Assembly: GCA_031284225.1 (NCBI GenBank)
Contig: JAITAH010000164.1
Coordinates: 1-9,919 of the forward strand
Direction of reading: 5' to 3'
Source: Dysgonamonadaceae bacterium
Lineage (GTDB): Bacteria; Bacteroidota; Bacteroidia; Bacteroidales; Azobacteroidaceae
Length of the DNA stretch: 9,919 bases
The position numbers and the translations under genes were made by a program. Below, one piece after another: positions 1 through 7,683 of this stretch (its first letter is position 1; every line of letters starts with the position of its first letter). A model generated the notes under the pieces. That model ran no database searches. It was not told where the DNA came from and worked only from the letters and a program-made list of their open reading frames with translations.

Positions 1-1987
1 TAAAGATAGCCAGTATAAAACCGGTGCTTAATCCGCCTACCAACAAGCCCATTACTCCGGTTACGCCAAAAATCCAACCGACCACTACCGGCGTGATAAT
101 CGCCAAAAGAGAAGGAAGAATCATTTCCCGCTGAGCGCCCCGCGTCGAAATTTCTACGCAACGGGCGTAATCCGGTTCGGTTTCCCCAGTCATTATGCCT
201 TTGATGGTACGGAACTGCCTGCGCACTTCTTCGACCATACTGCCGGCCGCGCGACCAACGGCATTCATCGTTAATCCGCAGAACAGAAAAGCCATCATCG
301 ACCCGATAAACATCCCGGACAAAACTTTGGGATTCATCAAGTTTACCTCATAATAATTCATGAAATCAACAAAGCCGGCTTTGGATATTTCAATGGTACT
401 TCCGCCTATTTCCAAAGTGGTTTGACCTAAACGAATCAAACCGATTTTGATTTCTTCTACATAGGACGCCAACAAAGCTAATCCCGTCAGCGCGGCCGAG
501 CCGATAGCAAAACCTTTACCGGTAGCCGCAGTCGTATTTCCTAAAGAATCGAGGGCGTCGGTACGTTTACGCACTTCTTTGTCTAATCCGCTCATTTCGG
601 CATTTCCGCCGGCATTGTCGGCAATCGGGCCGTAAGCGTCGGTGGCAAGCGTAATGCCTAAGGTAGATAACATTCCTACGGCGGCAATACCAATGCCGTA
701 CAATCCCATACCTACATTGTTGAAATCAAAACCCGAAGCAAACAGGAAAGAAGTAATTACTCCGACAACGACCGCAATAACCGGAATCGCTATCGACGTC
801 ATCCCCAATCCCAATCCTGAAATAATGACGGTAGCAGGTCCGGTTAATCCGGCGTCCGCCACTTTCCGGGTCGGCTTATACGATTGAGAGGTAAAATATT
901 CCGTAGCTTGGCCGATCACAATGCCAACCAGCAAACCGACGACTACCGAGCAGGAAATCCATGCCCAGTTTTCCAGTTGTAACCAGTACATGATACCGAA
1001 AGTGGCTACGACTATCAGCGCCGAACTGAGATTGGTTCCGAAGGAAAGCGAACGCAACAGATTTTTTATCGAAGCATTTTCTTTGGTTTTCACCGAAAAA
1101 ATACCGATAATGGACAAAATAATCCCTACGGCGGCAATTAACATGGGAGCAATAACTGCTTTATATTGAGTTTCCGCATTTCCGGAACCGGCGAAAGCGG
1201 CCGCTCCCAAGGCGGCGGTAGCTAAAATGGAACCGCAATACGATTCGTATAAATCGGCGCCCATTCCGGCAACGTCGCCCACATTGTCGCCCACATTGTC
1301 GGCAATAGTGGCGGGATTGCGCGGGTCGTCTTCCGGAATACCGGCTTCTACTTTTCCGACCAGGTCGGCGCCCACGTCGGCGGCTTTGGTATAAATACCT
1401 CCTCCAACACGGGCAAAAAGCGCCTGAGTAGAAGCGCCCATACCAAAAGTCAACATCGTGGTGGTGATAATGGTCAGTTTATGCATATCGTTTATGGCTT
1501 CGGCGGGGATAATCCAGTTCAGGAAAAGATACCATCCCGAAATGTCCAGCAAACCCAAACCGACAACGACCAAACCCATCACCGCCCCGCTCCGGAAAGC
1601 GACTTGAAGTCCTTTATTCAAGGATTGTTCGGCGGCATGAGCTGTTCGCGCCGAAGCGTAAGTCGCCGTTTTCATGCCTAAAAATCCGGCCAGTCCCGAA
1701 AAGAATCCGCCGGTCAGAAACGCAAACGGCACCCAGCGGTTTTGTAAATTGAAACCGAACGCCATAATGGAAAATAAAACGACAAGAATTAAAAAAACAG
1801 CGAGTACCACTTTGTACTGTTGTTTGAGATACGACATCGCTCCTACGCGAACATGGTGGGCAATTTTCCGCATCCGTTCGCTGCCTTCGTCCTTTTGGAG
1901 CATCCATTTGTAAAAATAAAACGCGAAACCCAACGCCAGCAACGAAGCAAAGGGAATCATCCAAAAAATAGGGGTAATTGCATTCAT
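1..1987 (-). CDS. hppA: Membrane ion-translocating pyrophosphatase, K+-dependent type (3' end beyond window)
   Basis: The product hydrolyses cytosolic pyrophosphate and uses the energy to pump H+ and/or Na+ across the inner membrane. About 662 codons are present; family members are about 730 residues, so the last ~70, with the third acidic substrate motif, lie off the left edge. The first acidic motif has the expected ligands K201, D204, D208, E219, D230, D234 and D238. The second is DAYGPIADNAGGNAE, with D457. GNTTAATGKG follows, with N484 and K491. A487 and G490 sit where K+-independent enzymes carry Lys and Thr, so K+ dependence is expected. E248 in DLYESY is at the helix-6 position of Na+-transporting members rather than the plant H+-pump position four residues later, so Na+ or Na+/H+ pumping is likely (inference). 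The start at 1987 gives MNAITPIFW, leading straight into the first membrane helix. The gene is divergent from truA. Confidence 0.97.
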   Translation of the reverse strand, partial: MNAITPIFWMIPFASLLALGFAFYFYKWMLQKDEGSERMRKIAHHVRVGAMSYLKQQYKVVLAVFLILVVLFSIMAFGFNLQNRWVPFAFLTGGFFSGLAGFLGMKTATYASARTAHAAEQSLNKGLQVAFRSGAVMGLVVVGLGLLDISGWYLFLNWIIPAEAINDMHKLTIITTTMLTFGMGASTQALFARVGGGIYTKAADVGADLVGKVEAGIPEDDPRNPATIADNVGDNVGDVAGMGADLYESYCGSILATAALGAAAFAGSGNAETQYKAVIAPMLIAAVGIILSIIGIFSVKTKENASIKNLLRSLSFGTNLSSALIVVATFGIMYWLQLENWAWISCSVVVGLLVGIVIGQATEYFTSQSYKPTRKVADAGLTGPATVIISGLGLGMTSIAIPVIAVVVGVITSFLFASGFDFNNVGMGLYGIGIAAVGMLSTLGITLATDAYGPIADNAGGNAEMSGLDKEVRKRTDALDSLGNTTAATGKGFAIGSAALTGLALLASYVEEIKIGLIRLGQTTLEIGGSTIEISKAGFVDFMNYYEVNLMNPKVLSGMFIGSMMAFLFCGLTMNAVGRAAGSMVEEVRRQFRTIKGIMTGETEPDYARCVEISTRGAQREMILPSLLAIITPVVVGWIFGVTGVMGLLVGGLSTGFILAIF

Positions 1988-2019
1988 AAAAATTATACAG
2001 TTTAAATAAAATTCGGCGG

Positions 2020-2053
2020 CAAAATTACATAAAAGTTTGCACATATACACAGA
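2020..2053 (-). promoter_or_regulatory. Predicted Bacteroidetes-type promoter of hppA
   Basis: On the minus strand a perfect -7 box TAATTTTG (2027 to 2020) is preceded, after a 22-base spacer, by TCTG (2053 to 2050), which matches the -33 consensus TTTG at three of four positions. TTTTATG lies directly upstream of the -7 box, as at three other promoters here. The box ends 32 bases before the hppA start codon, leaving an AT-rich leader with no Shine-Dalgarno sequence. The element lies inside a 41-base sequence repeated at 3773-3813. Confidence 0.7.
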
Positions 2054-2060
2054 CAAATAA

Positions 2061-2171
2061 AAATAGATGAAAGACAAAAGATAAAAGAAGATAGATGGAA
2101 ACAAAGAAGATTAAAAGACGTCTTTTTCATCTATTTCTATCTTCTTTATTCATTCCGTCTTTTATCTATTT
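2061..2171. repeat. Large imperfect palindrome between hppA and truA
   Basis: Three nested complementary segments share one centre at about 2119/2120. The outer arms 2061-2075 and 2157-2171 pair at 14 of 15 positions. The middle arms 2084-2095 (AAAGAAGATAGA) and 2136-2147 pair perfectly over 12. The core AAAAGACGTCTTTT (2113-2126) is a perfect 14-base palindrome. The top strand is almost pure purine left of the centre and pyrimidine right of it. It sits between two divergent promoters where no gene ends, so a terminator role is not obvious. A repeated extragenic element, a cruciform or protein site, or an insulator between the promoters are all possible; I do not recognise a named family. Confidence 0.75.
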
Positions 2172-2176
2172 CTCCG

Positions 2177-2210
2177 TTTGCATATAATTGAAGATTTTAT
2201 GCTACATTTG
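2177..2210 (+). promoter_or_regulatory. Predicted promoter of truA
   Basis: TTTG (2177-2180), a 22-base spacer and TACATTTG (2203-2210) match both boxes of the Bacteroidetes primary-sigma consensus (TTTG / TAnnTTTG) perfectly. Only 13 bases separate the -7 box from the truA ATG at 2224, so the leader must be very short. This placement argues against the longer in-frame start at 2188, which would lie upstream of the transcription start. Confidence 0.8.
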
Positions 2211-2223
2211 CGCCAAAATAAAA

Positions 2224-2997
2224 ATGCAACGATACTTCATTTATTTGGCCTATAACGGTAAAAATTATTGCGGCTGGCAAGTACAACCCAATGGAATTAC
2301 CGTGCAACAAACGCTCGAACAGGCGTTGAGTACGTTGTTGCAAACGCCTATCGGCATTACCGGCGCCGGACGAACGGATACCGGCGTTCATGCGCGGATC
2401 ATGGTTGCCCATTTCGATACGGAAATACCGGCGTTGAATCCGGCGGTTTTATCGGAACGCCTCAACGGAATCCTTCCGCCGGATATTGCCATTCACCGGA
2501 TGGTTCCGGTGCGTCCCGACGCTCACGCCCGTTTCGATGCGCTTTCGCGGACGTATCAATACGCGATTACTTACCGGAAAGATCCGTTCGACCGGGAATG
2601 GGTTTACCGGCTGAAACGACCGCTGGACGACAAACGTATGAATGAAGCCGCCCAACTCCTCTTTGAATATTCCGATTTTACCAGTTTCAGCAAACGGCAT
2701 ACCGATACCAAAACCAATTGTTGCCGGATTATGAAAGCCGGTTGGCAATGGGAAAACGACCGCCTGATTTTCACCATTCAGGCCGACCGTTTTTTGCGGA
2801 ATATGGTGCGCTCGATTGTAGGTACGCTTATCGAAGTCGGCGCCGGGAAACTATCGACGGAAGGGTTTCGCCGCATTATCGAAAGCCGCGACCGAACGAA
2901 AGCCGGGACTTCCGTTCCGGCTCATGCCTTGTTCCTGACGAATATCGAATATCCGGAAACTGTTTTTGAAAACGAAAATACGAACGAAAATGAATAA
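2224..2997 (+). CDS. truA: tRNA pseudouridine(38-40) synthase TruA
   Basis: This cytosolic enzyme isomerises uridines 38, 39 and 40 in the tRNA anticodon arm to pseudouridine. The 257-residue product has the usual length and N terminus ([19 protein letters not shown]). The catalytic motif [11 protein letters not shown] carries the active-site Asp at residue 52. The C-terminal half has the [17 protein letters not shown] block typical of the family. An ATG 12 codons upstream (2188) is in frame but precedes the -7 box and would add sequence absent from TruA proteins, so 2224 is chosen. The leader lacks a Shine-Dalgarno sequence. The gene runs divergently from hppA and overlaps the next gene, which suggests a two-gene transcript. 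Confidence 0.97.
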   Translation: MQRYFIYLAYNGKNYCGWQVQPNGITVQQTLEQALSTLLQTPIGITGAGRTDTGVHARIMVAHFDTEIPALNPAVLSERLNGILPPDIAIHRMVPVRPDAHARFDALSRTYQYAITYRKDPFDREWVYRLKRPLDDKRMNEAAQLLFEYSDFTSFSKRHTDTKTNCCRIMKAGWQWENDRLIFTIQADRFLRNMVRSIVGTLIEVGAGKLSTEGFRRIIESRDRTKAGTSVPAHALFLTNIEYPETVFENENTNENE

Positions 2998-3613
2998 ATT
3001 GAATATCCTGTTTTTGCTCATCGCTTGCCGGTTCGCCCTGACTGCTCAGGCGCAAACGACAAAAGAAGCCTTTATTGCATTGCCCGAAAGTCTGTCCGTC
3101 GATCTAAACGCCTATTCCCGAATGGATTTAATCGACTTGTATCACGCCGGATTACCGGCCACGGTGAAGAACAGTTTCGGCGATACGCTCACGCTGGAAG
3201 TCCTCACGCCGGAATATCTTCGACTCCATACCGGAAAAGGATCTTTGCAACTGATTCTGTTAACTATGATTAACGATTCGCCGCTCTATTGCCTCATTCG
3301 CACCGTTTGCAGCCCGGTATGCGACAGCCGGATGGAATTTTATTCCCCTTCCTGGAACCGCCTGCAAACCGAAACGTTTATCACTCCGGCGCCGCCTTCT
3401 TTTTTTATCGAGGAAAATCCCGCTTTTCCCTGTCCGGATATTTCGTTGATGCAATGGACGTATGACCCGGAAACCGCCGTTTTACAACAAATTTATACCG
3501 CTCTCGACTATTTAAATCCGGACGATCGGCAAACCGTCCAACCGTTGGTAAAAACCGCCGCGAAGCAGTATTCCTGGACAGGGATGCGGTTTGATTCGCT
3601 CGGCAATCCGTAG
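2990..3613 (+). CDS. Exported DUF3256-like protein, function unknown
   Basis: The 207-residue product resembles the DUF3256 family of Bacteroidetes, whose function is not known. With the 2990 start the N terminus is a short signal peptide: MNK, a hydrophobic stretch (4-12), then AQA before Gln22 as a signal peptidase I site. LIAC (10-13) also fits a lipobox, so a lipoprotein is possible. With the upstream in-frame ATG at 2966 that cysteine becomes residue 21, a more usual lipoprotein position, so the start remains open. Family-like segments are [11 protein letters not shown] (44-54), LTPEYLRL (72-79) and [15 protein letters not shown] (105-119), with cysteines at 101, 107, 111 and 148. The start overlaps the truA stop by 8 bases, so co-translation with truA is likely. 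The mature protein is probably periplasmic or envelope-attached. Confidence 0.8.
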   Translation: MNKLNILFLLIACRFALTAQAQTTKEAFIALPESLSVDLNAYSRMDLIDLYHAGLPATVKNSFGDTLTLEVLTPEYLRLHTGKGSLQLILLTMINDSPLYCLIRTVCSPVCDSRMEFYSPSWNRLQTETFITPAPPSFFIEENPAFPCPDISLMQWTYDPETAVLQQIYTALDYLNPDDRQTVQPLVKTAAKQYSWTGMRFDSLGNP

Positions 3614-3656
3614 CGGAGGGAGCAAAAGTCAGAAATTATGAAGTCGTATCAAAAGT

Positions 3657-3712
3657 TATTTTTTCGTCATTGCGAAAGTAAAACCCGAAGCAAGCCGCGA
3701 AAACCCGGTATT
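3657..3712. repeat. Degenerate REP-like extragenic sequence
   Basis: CGTCATTGCGAAAG followed by CCCGAAGCAAGCCGCG resembles the widespread bacterial extragenic repeat that begins GTCATTGCGA and continues with GAAGCAA. Here the arms pair poorly, so it is probably a decayed single copy. The resemblance is from memory; no second copy is present in this window. Confidence 0.35.
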
Positions 3713-3772
3713 AAAACAAAGAGATATTGGCAAAATTGTACTATCTTTCTTCTATTTTTTTTGCAAGAAAAA

Positions 3773-3813
3773 TTATTGGTCTGTGTATAAGTGCAAACTT
3801 TTATGTACTTTTG
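3773..3813 (+). promoter_or_regulatory. Predicted promoter of the MBL-fold hydrolase gene; 41-base copy of the hppA promoter
   Basis: TACTTTTG (3806-3813) is a perfect -7 box, with TCTG (3780-3783) 22 bases upstream as a -33 box. The whole 41-base stretch matches the reverse complement of 2020-2060 at 38 of 41 positions, spacer included. Fourteen bases separate the box from the ATG at 3828. Confidence 0.7.
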
Positions 3814-3827
3814 TGCAATTTTGAACA

Positions 3828-4655
3828 ATGGACGTCAAGACAAACAAGCGGATGGCGCTGCGATTTCTAAGTTTAGCCAGCGGAAGTAGCGGAAATTGTT
3901 ATTATTTGGGTACGCCCGAATACGGGATTCTTTTTGATGCGGGAATCGGTTGCCGCGCTATCAGAAAAATTCTCCGGAACAATGGGATCGAACTGGAACA
4001 GGTTATAGCCGTGTTTATTACCCACGACCATACCGACCATATCAAATCGGCCGGGAGTTTGGGCGGGAAATTCGGAATCCCGATATATGCGACCAGCGAG
4101 GTTCATACCGGCGTCGAGTGCAGCCGGTTTATCAATGGCCTGCCGACCGCTTCCCGCCGGATTATCCGGAAGGGCAAACCGGTGGTGATACGCGATTTTA
4201 TCATCACCGCCTTTGAAGTTCCGCACGATGCGCGGGATTGCGTGGGTTACCGGGCGCAGTACGGGAAAGACGTCTGGGTGTTGGCTACCGACGTCGGGCA
4301 TATCGACGATACGGTCGGAAAATTCATCTGCCGGGCGAATCACCTGATACTCGAAGCCAACTACGATCGCGAAATGTTGATAAACGGCAGCTATTCACTG
4401 TCTTTGAAAGAACGGATCATGAACGGTTTCGGCCATTTGTGCAATACGGAAGCCGCCGAATTTTTGGCAGCCCATTTTAATTCGCGCCTCCGAAACATTT
4501 GGCTCTGCCATTTAAGTCGCGATAACAACCGTCCCGAACTGGCATGCGAAGCGGTTGAAAGGGCTTTCGGACAGCAAGGTATTTGTATCGGTAAAAATTT
4601 GAAAATCAGGGCGTTGGAAAGGAATACGCCCTCCGAATTATATCAATTAAATTAG
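3828..4655 (+). CDS. MBL-fold metallo-hydrolase, WalJ/YycJ type
   Basis: The product belongs to the metallo-beta-lactamase superfamily, in the group of YycJ/WalJ, a predicted cytosolic exonuclease/phosphodiesterase linked in Firmicutes to coordination of replication and wall metabolism. The substrate here is unknown. The N terminus carries the FLSLASGSSGNCYYLG block typical of this group (residues 13-28). The metal-binding motif is HDHTDH with H66, H68, D70 and H71. H133 in VPHD, D155 in ATDVGH and H228 in LCHLSRDN are the remaining likely ligands, so the site looks complete for two metals. The length of 275 residues is close to the family norm (about 265). The start at 3828 lies 14 bases after the -7 box; an internal ATG at 3852 (MALRFLSLASG) fits the family N terminus slightly better and cannot be excluded. 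The dehydrogenase gene follows after 8 bases. Confidence 0.92.
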   Translation: MDVKTNKRMALRFLSLASGSSGNCYYLGTPEYGILFDAGIGCRAIRKILRNNGIELEQVIAVFITHDHTDHIKSAGSLGGKFGIPIYATSEVHTGVECSRFINGLPTASRRIIRKGKPVVIRDFIITAFEVPHDARDCVGYRAQYGKDVWVLATDVGHIDDTVGKFICRANHLILEANYDREMLINGSYSLSLKERIMNGFGHLCNTEAAEFLAAHFNSRLRNIWLCHLSRDNNRPELACEAVERAFGQQGICIGKNLKIRALERNTPSELYQLN

Positions 4656-4663
4656 TTTCGATT

Positions 4664-5479
4664 ATGGAAGATATTTTTAGCGTAAAAGGAAAAGTCGCCG
4701 TCATTACCGGCGCAGGAGGCGTTTTAGGCGGTAGTATTGCCGAAAGTTTATCGGCGGCCGGAGCTAAAATCGTAGCGTTGGACATCCGGCAGGAAAATCT
4801 GGATACCCGGATCGCCAAGCTGAAAGCCACCGGCGGCGAAGCCATTGGTTTCGTATGTAATGTATTAAGTATGGATAGCTTGCACGACACGGCAGCTAAA
4901 ATCGTAAAAGCGTGGGGCCGGATCGATATTCTGGTCAACTGCGCCGGCGGAAATGTTCCGGGCGCCACCTTATCGCCCGACCAGACGGTTTTTGATATGA
5001 AAATCGAAGATTGGGAAAAAGTAACCAATCTCAATCAAAACGGAACGGTCTATCCCTGTCTGGCCTTCGGGAAAGTGATGGCGGAGCAGAAAGAAGGCAG
5101 CATCATCAATATTTCGTCAATGGCGACTTATTCGGCCTTGACCCGTGTGCCCGGTTATTCGGTCGCCAAAACAGGCATCAATATTTTCACCCAATGGATG
5201 GCGATGGAAATGGCGCAGAAATTCGGCGAAGGCGTGCGCGTGAATGCCATAGCGCCGGGATTTTTTATCGGCGACCAGAATCGCGCCGTACTGATTAATC
5301 CCGACGGTTCGCTTACCGATCGCAGCAAAAAAGTGCTGGCCAAAACGCCGATGGGACGCTTCGGCGATATCACCGAATTGAACGGCGCCGTACAGTTCCT
5401 TTGCTCCCGTGCGGCCAGTTTTATTACGGGATCCATTCTCCCGATCGACGGAGGGTTCAGCGCATATAGTGGCGTATAA
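4664..5479 (+). CDS. Short-chain dehydrogenase/reductase, possibly of the mannonate oxidoreductase type
   Basis: This 271-residue protein is a classical SDR oxidoreductase with a complete Rossmann fold. The nucleotide-binding loop is TGAGGVLGG (15-23), NCAG is at 92-95, and the catalytic residues are N124, S152, Y165 and K169. Asp40 ends the second strand (IVALD), which favours NAD(H) over NADP(H). The C terminus, PIDGGFSAYSGV, and the central APGFFIGDQNR block recall bacterial SDRs annotated as D-mannonate oxidoreductase/fructuronate reductase, so a hexuronate or related sugar-acid substrate is a reasonable guess but not proven. No other uronate gene is nearby. The 8-base gap from the hydrolase gene and lack of an intervening promoter suggest co-transcription. 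The ATG at 4664 places MEDIFSVKGKVAVITG normally; no Shine-Dalgarno sequence is seen. Confidence 0.9.
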   Translation: MEDIFSVKGKVAVITGAGGVLGGSIAESLSAAGAKIVALDIRQENLDTRIAKLKATGGEAIGFVCNVLSMDSLHDTAAKIVKAWGRIDILVNCAGGNVPGATLSPDQTVFDMKIEDWEKVTNLNQNGTVYPCLAFGKVMAEQKEGSIINISSMATYSALTRVPGYSVAKTGINIFTQWMAMEMAQKFGEGVRVNAIAPGFFIGDQNRAVLINPDGSLTDRSKKVLAKTPMGRFGDITELNGAVQFLCSRAASFITGSILPIDGGFSAYSGV

Positions 5480-5480
5480 G

Positions 5481-5509
5481 TTTCCGTATCGGTCGATTTT
5501 TTAATTTTG
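5481..5509 (+). promoter_or_regulatory. Predicted promoter of eno
   Basis: TAATTTTG (5502-5509) is a perfect -7 box. TTTC (5481-5484), 17 bases upstream, is the best candidate for the -33 box, with one mismatch and a shorter spacer than at the other promoters here. The box ends 45 bases before the eno ATG, leaving an AT-rich leader. Enolase is normally highly expressed, so a dedicated promoter is expected. Confidence 0.6.
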
Positions 5510-5545
5510 CGAACTCATATTTTTTAAACATTAAATCATTTATAA

Positions 5546-6847
<1,302 letters not shown>

Positions 6848-6858
6848 TTTTTAATCTT

Positions 6859-6890
6859 CCTGGCGGGACCCATCCCGCCGGGATTCTTTT
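6859..6890 (+). terminator. Rho-independent terminator after eno
   Basis: A ten-pair stem (6859-6868 with 6873-6882, one G-U pair, core GGCGGGA/TCCCGCC) closes a four-base loop CCCA and is followed by ATTCTTTT. It begins 11 bases after the eno stop. It also ends only six bases before the ATG at 6897, so partial read-through into the next gene, or structural control of its translation, is possible. Confidence 0.85.
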
Positions 6891-6896
6891 ACCGGG

Positions 6897-7643
6897 ATGA
6901 ACACAATCGACACAGCTATCGACAGAATATTGCAACAAATGCAAACCATTCCATTGAGCGAAATACAGAAAATGCACTTGATGGACAGGGTCGATTCAAA
7001 GTTTGTGGCTCCCGTGGCCTTTCTTCCCGAACTGTTGGAAGCGATGATTCCCTGCTTCAAAGTGCAGGTGAATGACGGAAAATACATTTCCTCTTATACC
7101 ACCCAGTACTTGGATACGCCCGCTCTGGATTTCTTTCTTATGCACCAGGACGGGAAACCGAACCGCCAAAAAATCCGTATCCGGTCGTATCTCGATTCAA
7201 ATCTTTCGTTTTTGGAGGTTAAAAATAAAAACGATCGGGGACGAACCCACAAAATCCGGGTGCCGGTCGAAGTTTCGCATATTCAAACGGTGGACGAGTT
7301 GAATGCCAACGCCCCGTTTTTAGAAAAACATTCCATCCTGGACAGCCATCACCTTAAACCGGTATTGAACGCTACTTTCGACCGGATTACGCTGGTCAAT
7401 AACCTCGCTACCGAACGGGTAACCTTGGATATCAACCTTTCTTTTGTCAATTACCAAACCGGAAAAGAGGAAAAGGCCGATCATCTGCTGATTCTCGAAC
7501 TGAAGCAGAGCGAGTGGCAACCTTCCGACCTGCGCGATATTCTGGACAGGCTGAATATCCGTCAAGCTCCGTTCAGCAAATACTGCGTAGGCACGGCGCT
7601 TACCAATCCGGATATCAAATACGATCGATTGGACGGTATTTGA
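6897..7643 (+). CDS. Stand-alone VTC-domain protein (polyphosphate polymerase family)
   Basis: The 248-residue product matches the VTC domain, the catalytic fold of the yeast Vtc4 polyphosphate polymerase, which lies in the triphosphate-tunnel metalloenzyme superfamily. Basic and acidic residues expected to line the tunnel are visible: R31 and K35 in RVDSKF, D73 after TTQYLD, K92/R94/R96 in QKIRIRSY, E107 and K109 in FLEVKNK, R163, R174 and D178 in ERVTLD, E201 and K203 in LELK, and K228 in FSKYC. There is no SPX domain, signal peptide or membrane helix, so it should be cytosolic or need a membrane partner. The usual Bacteroidetes neighbours I associate with VTC proteins (DUF4956, CotH) are absent. 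The ATG at 6897 follows the eno terminator by six bases. Polymerase activity is inferred from the family; another phosphate-chain activity is possible. Confidence 0.85.
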   Translation: MNTIDTAIDRILQQMQTIPLSEIQKMHLMDRVDSKFVAPVAFLPELLEAMIPCFKVQVNDGKYISSYTTQYLDTPALDFFLMHQDGKPNRQKIRIRSYLDSNLSFLEVKNKNDRGRTHKIRVPVEVSHIQTVDELNANAPFLEKHSILDSHHLKPVLNATFDRITLVNNLATERVTLDINLSFVNYQTGKEEKADHLLILELKQSEWQPSDLRDILDRLNIRQAPFSKYCVGTALTNPDIKYDRLDGI

Positions 7644-7662
7644 GGATTTTATGCTATCTTTG
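7629..7662 (+). promoter_or_regulatory. Predicted promoter of the CBS-domain gene, overlapping the end of the VTC gene
   Basis: TATCTTTG (7655-7662) is a perfect -7 box. TTGG (7629-7632), 22 bases upstream and still inside the VTC coding region, is a -33 candidate with one mismatch. The stretch 7640-7666 matches the truA promoter (2188-2214) at 23 of 27 positions, including TTTTATGC directly before the -7 box. The ATG at 7651 overlaps this promoter, so translation most likely starts at 7684. Confidence 0.7.
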
Positions 7663-7683
7663 CCCCATCGTTTGATAAACTTT

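Noticed and set aside
642..1169. Two plus-strand open frames of about 80 codons opposite hppA
   Set aside because: They are antisense shadows of the pyrophosphatase gene, rich in Pro/Thr/Ile from complementary codons, without initiation signals.
1261..1310. Short internal repeat (CGCCCACATTGT twice) in hppA
   Set aside because: It encodes the conserved DNVGDNVGD motif of the family, so it is ordinary coding sequence rather than a DNA repeat.
1614..1964. 116-codon minus-strand open frame in a different frame within hppA
   Set aside because: It overlaps the clearly coding pyrophosphatase frame on the same strand, and its Cys/Arg-rich product has no family features.
3638..3790. 50-codon plus-strand open frame (begins MKSYQKLFFRHCES) between the DUF3256-like gene and the hydrolase gene
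   Set aside because: Its N-terminal half is a translation of the REP-like GTCATTGCGA stretch, it has no well-placed ribosome binding site or promoter, and its end runs into the hydrolase promoter.
5490..5506. ATCGGTCGAT plus T-run after the dehydrogenase gene, considered as a terminator
   Set aside because: The stem would be only four pairs with a two-base loop, too weak, and the T-run is part of the eno promoter region.
7639..7642. TTTG just upstream of TATCTTTG as the -33 box of the CBS-domain gene
   Set aside because: Only 12 bases separate it from the -7 box, too short for the Bacteroidetes promoter spacing; TTGG at 7629 with 22 bases fits better.
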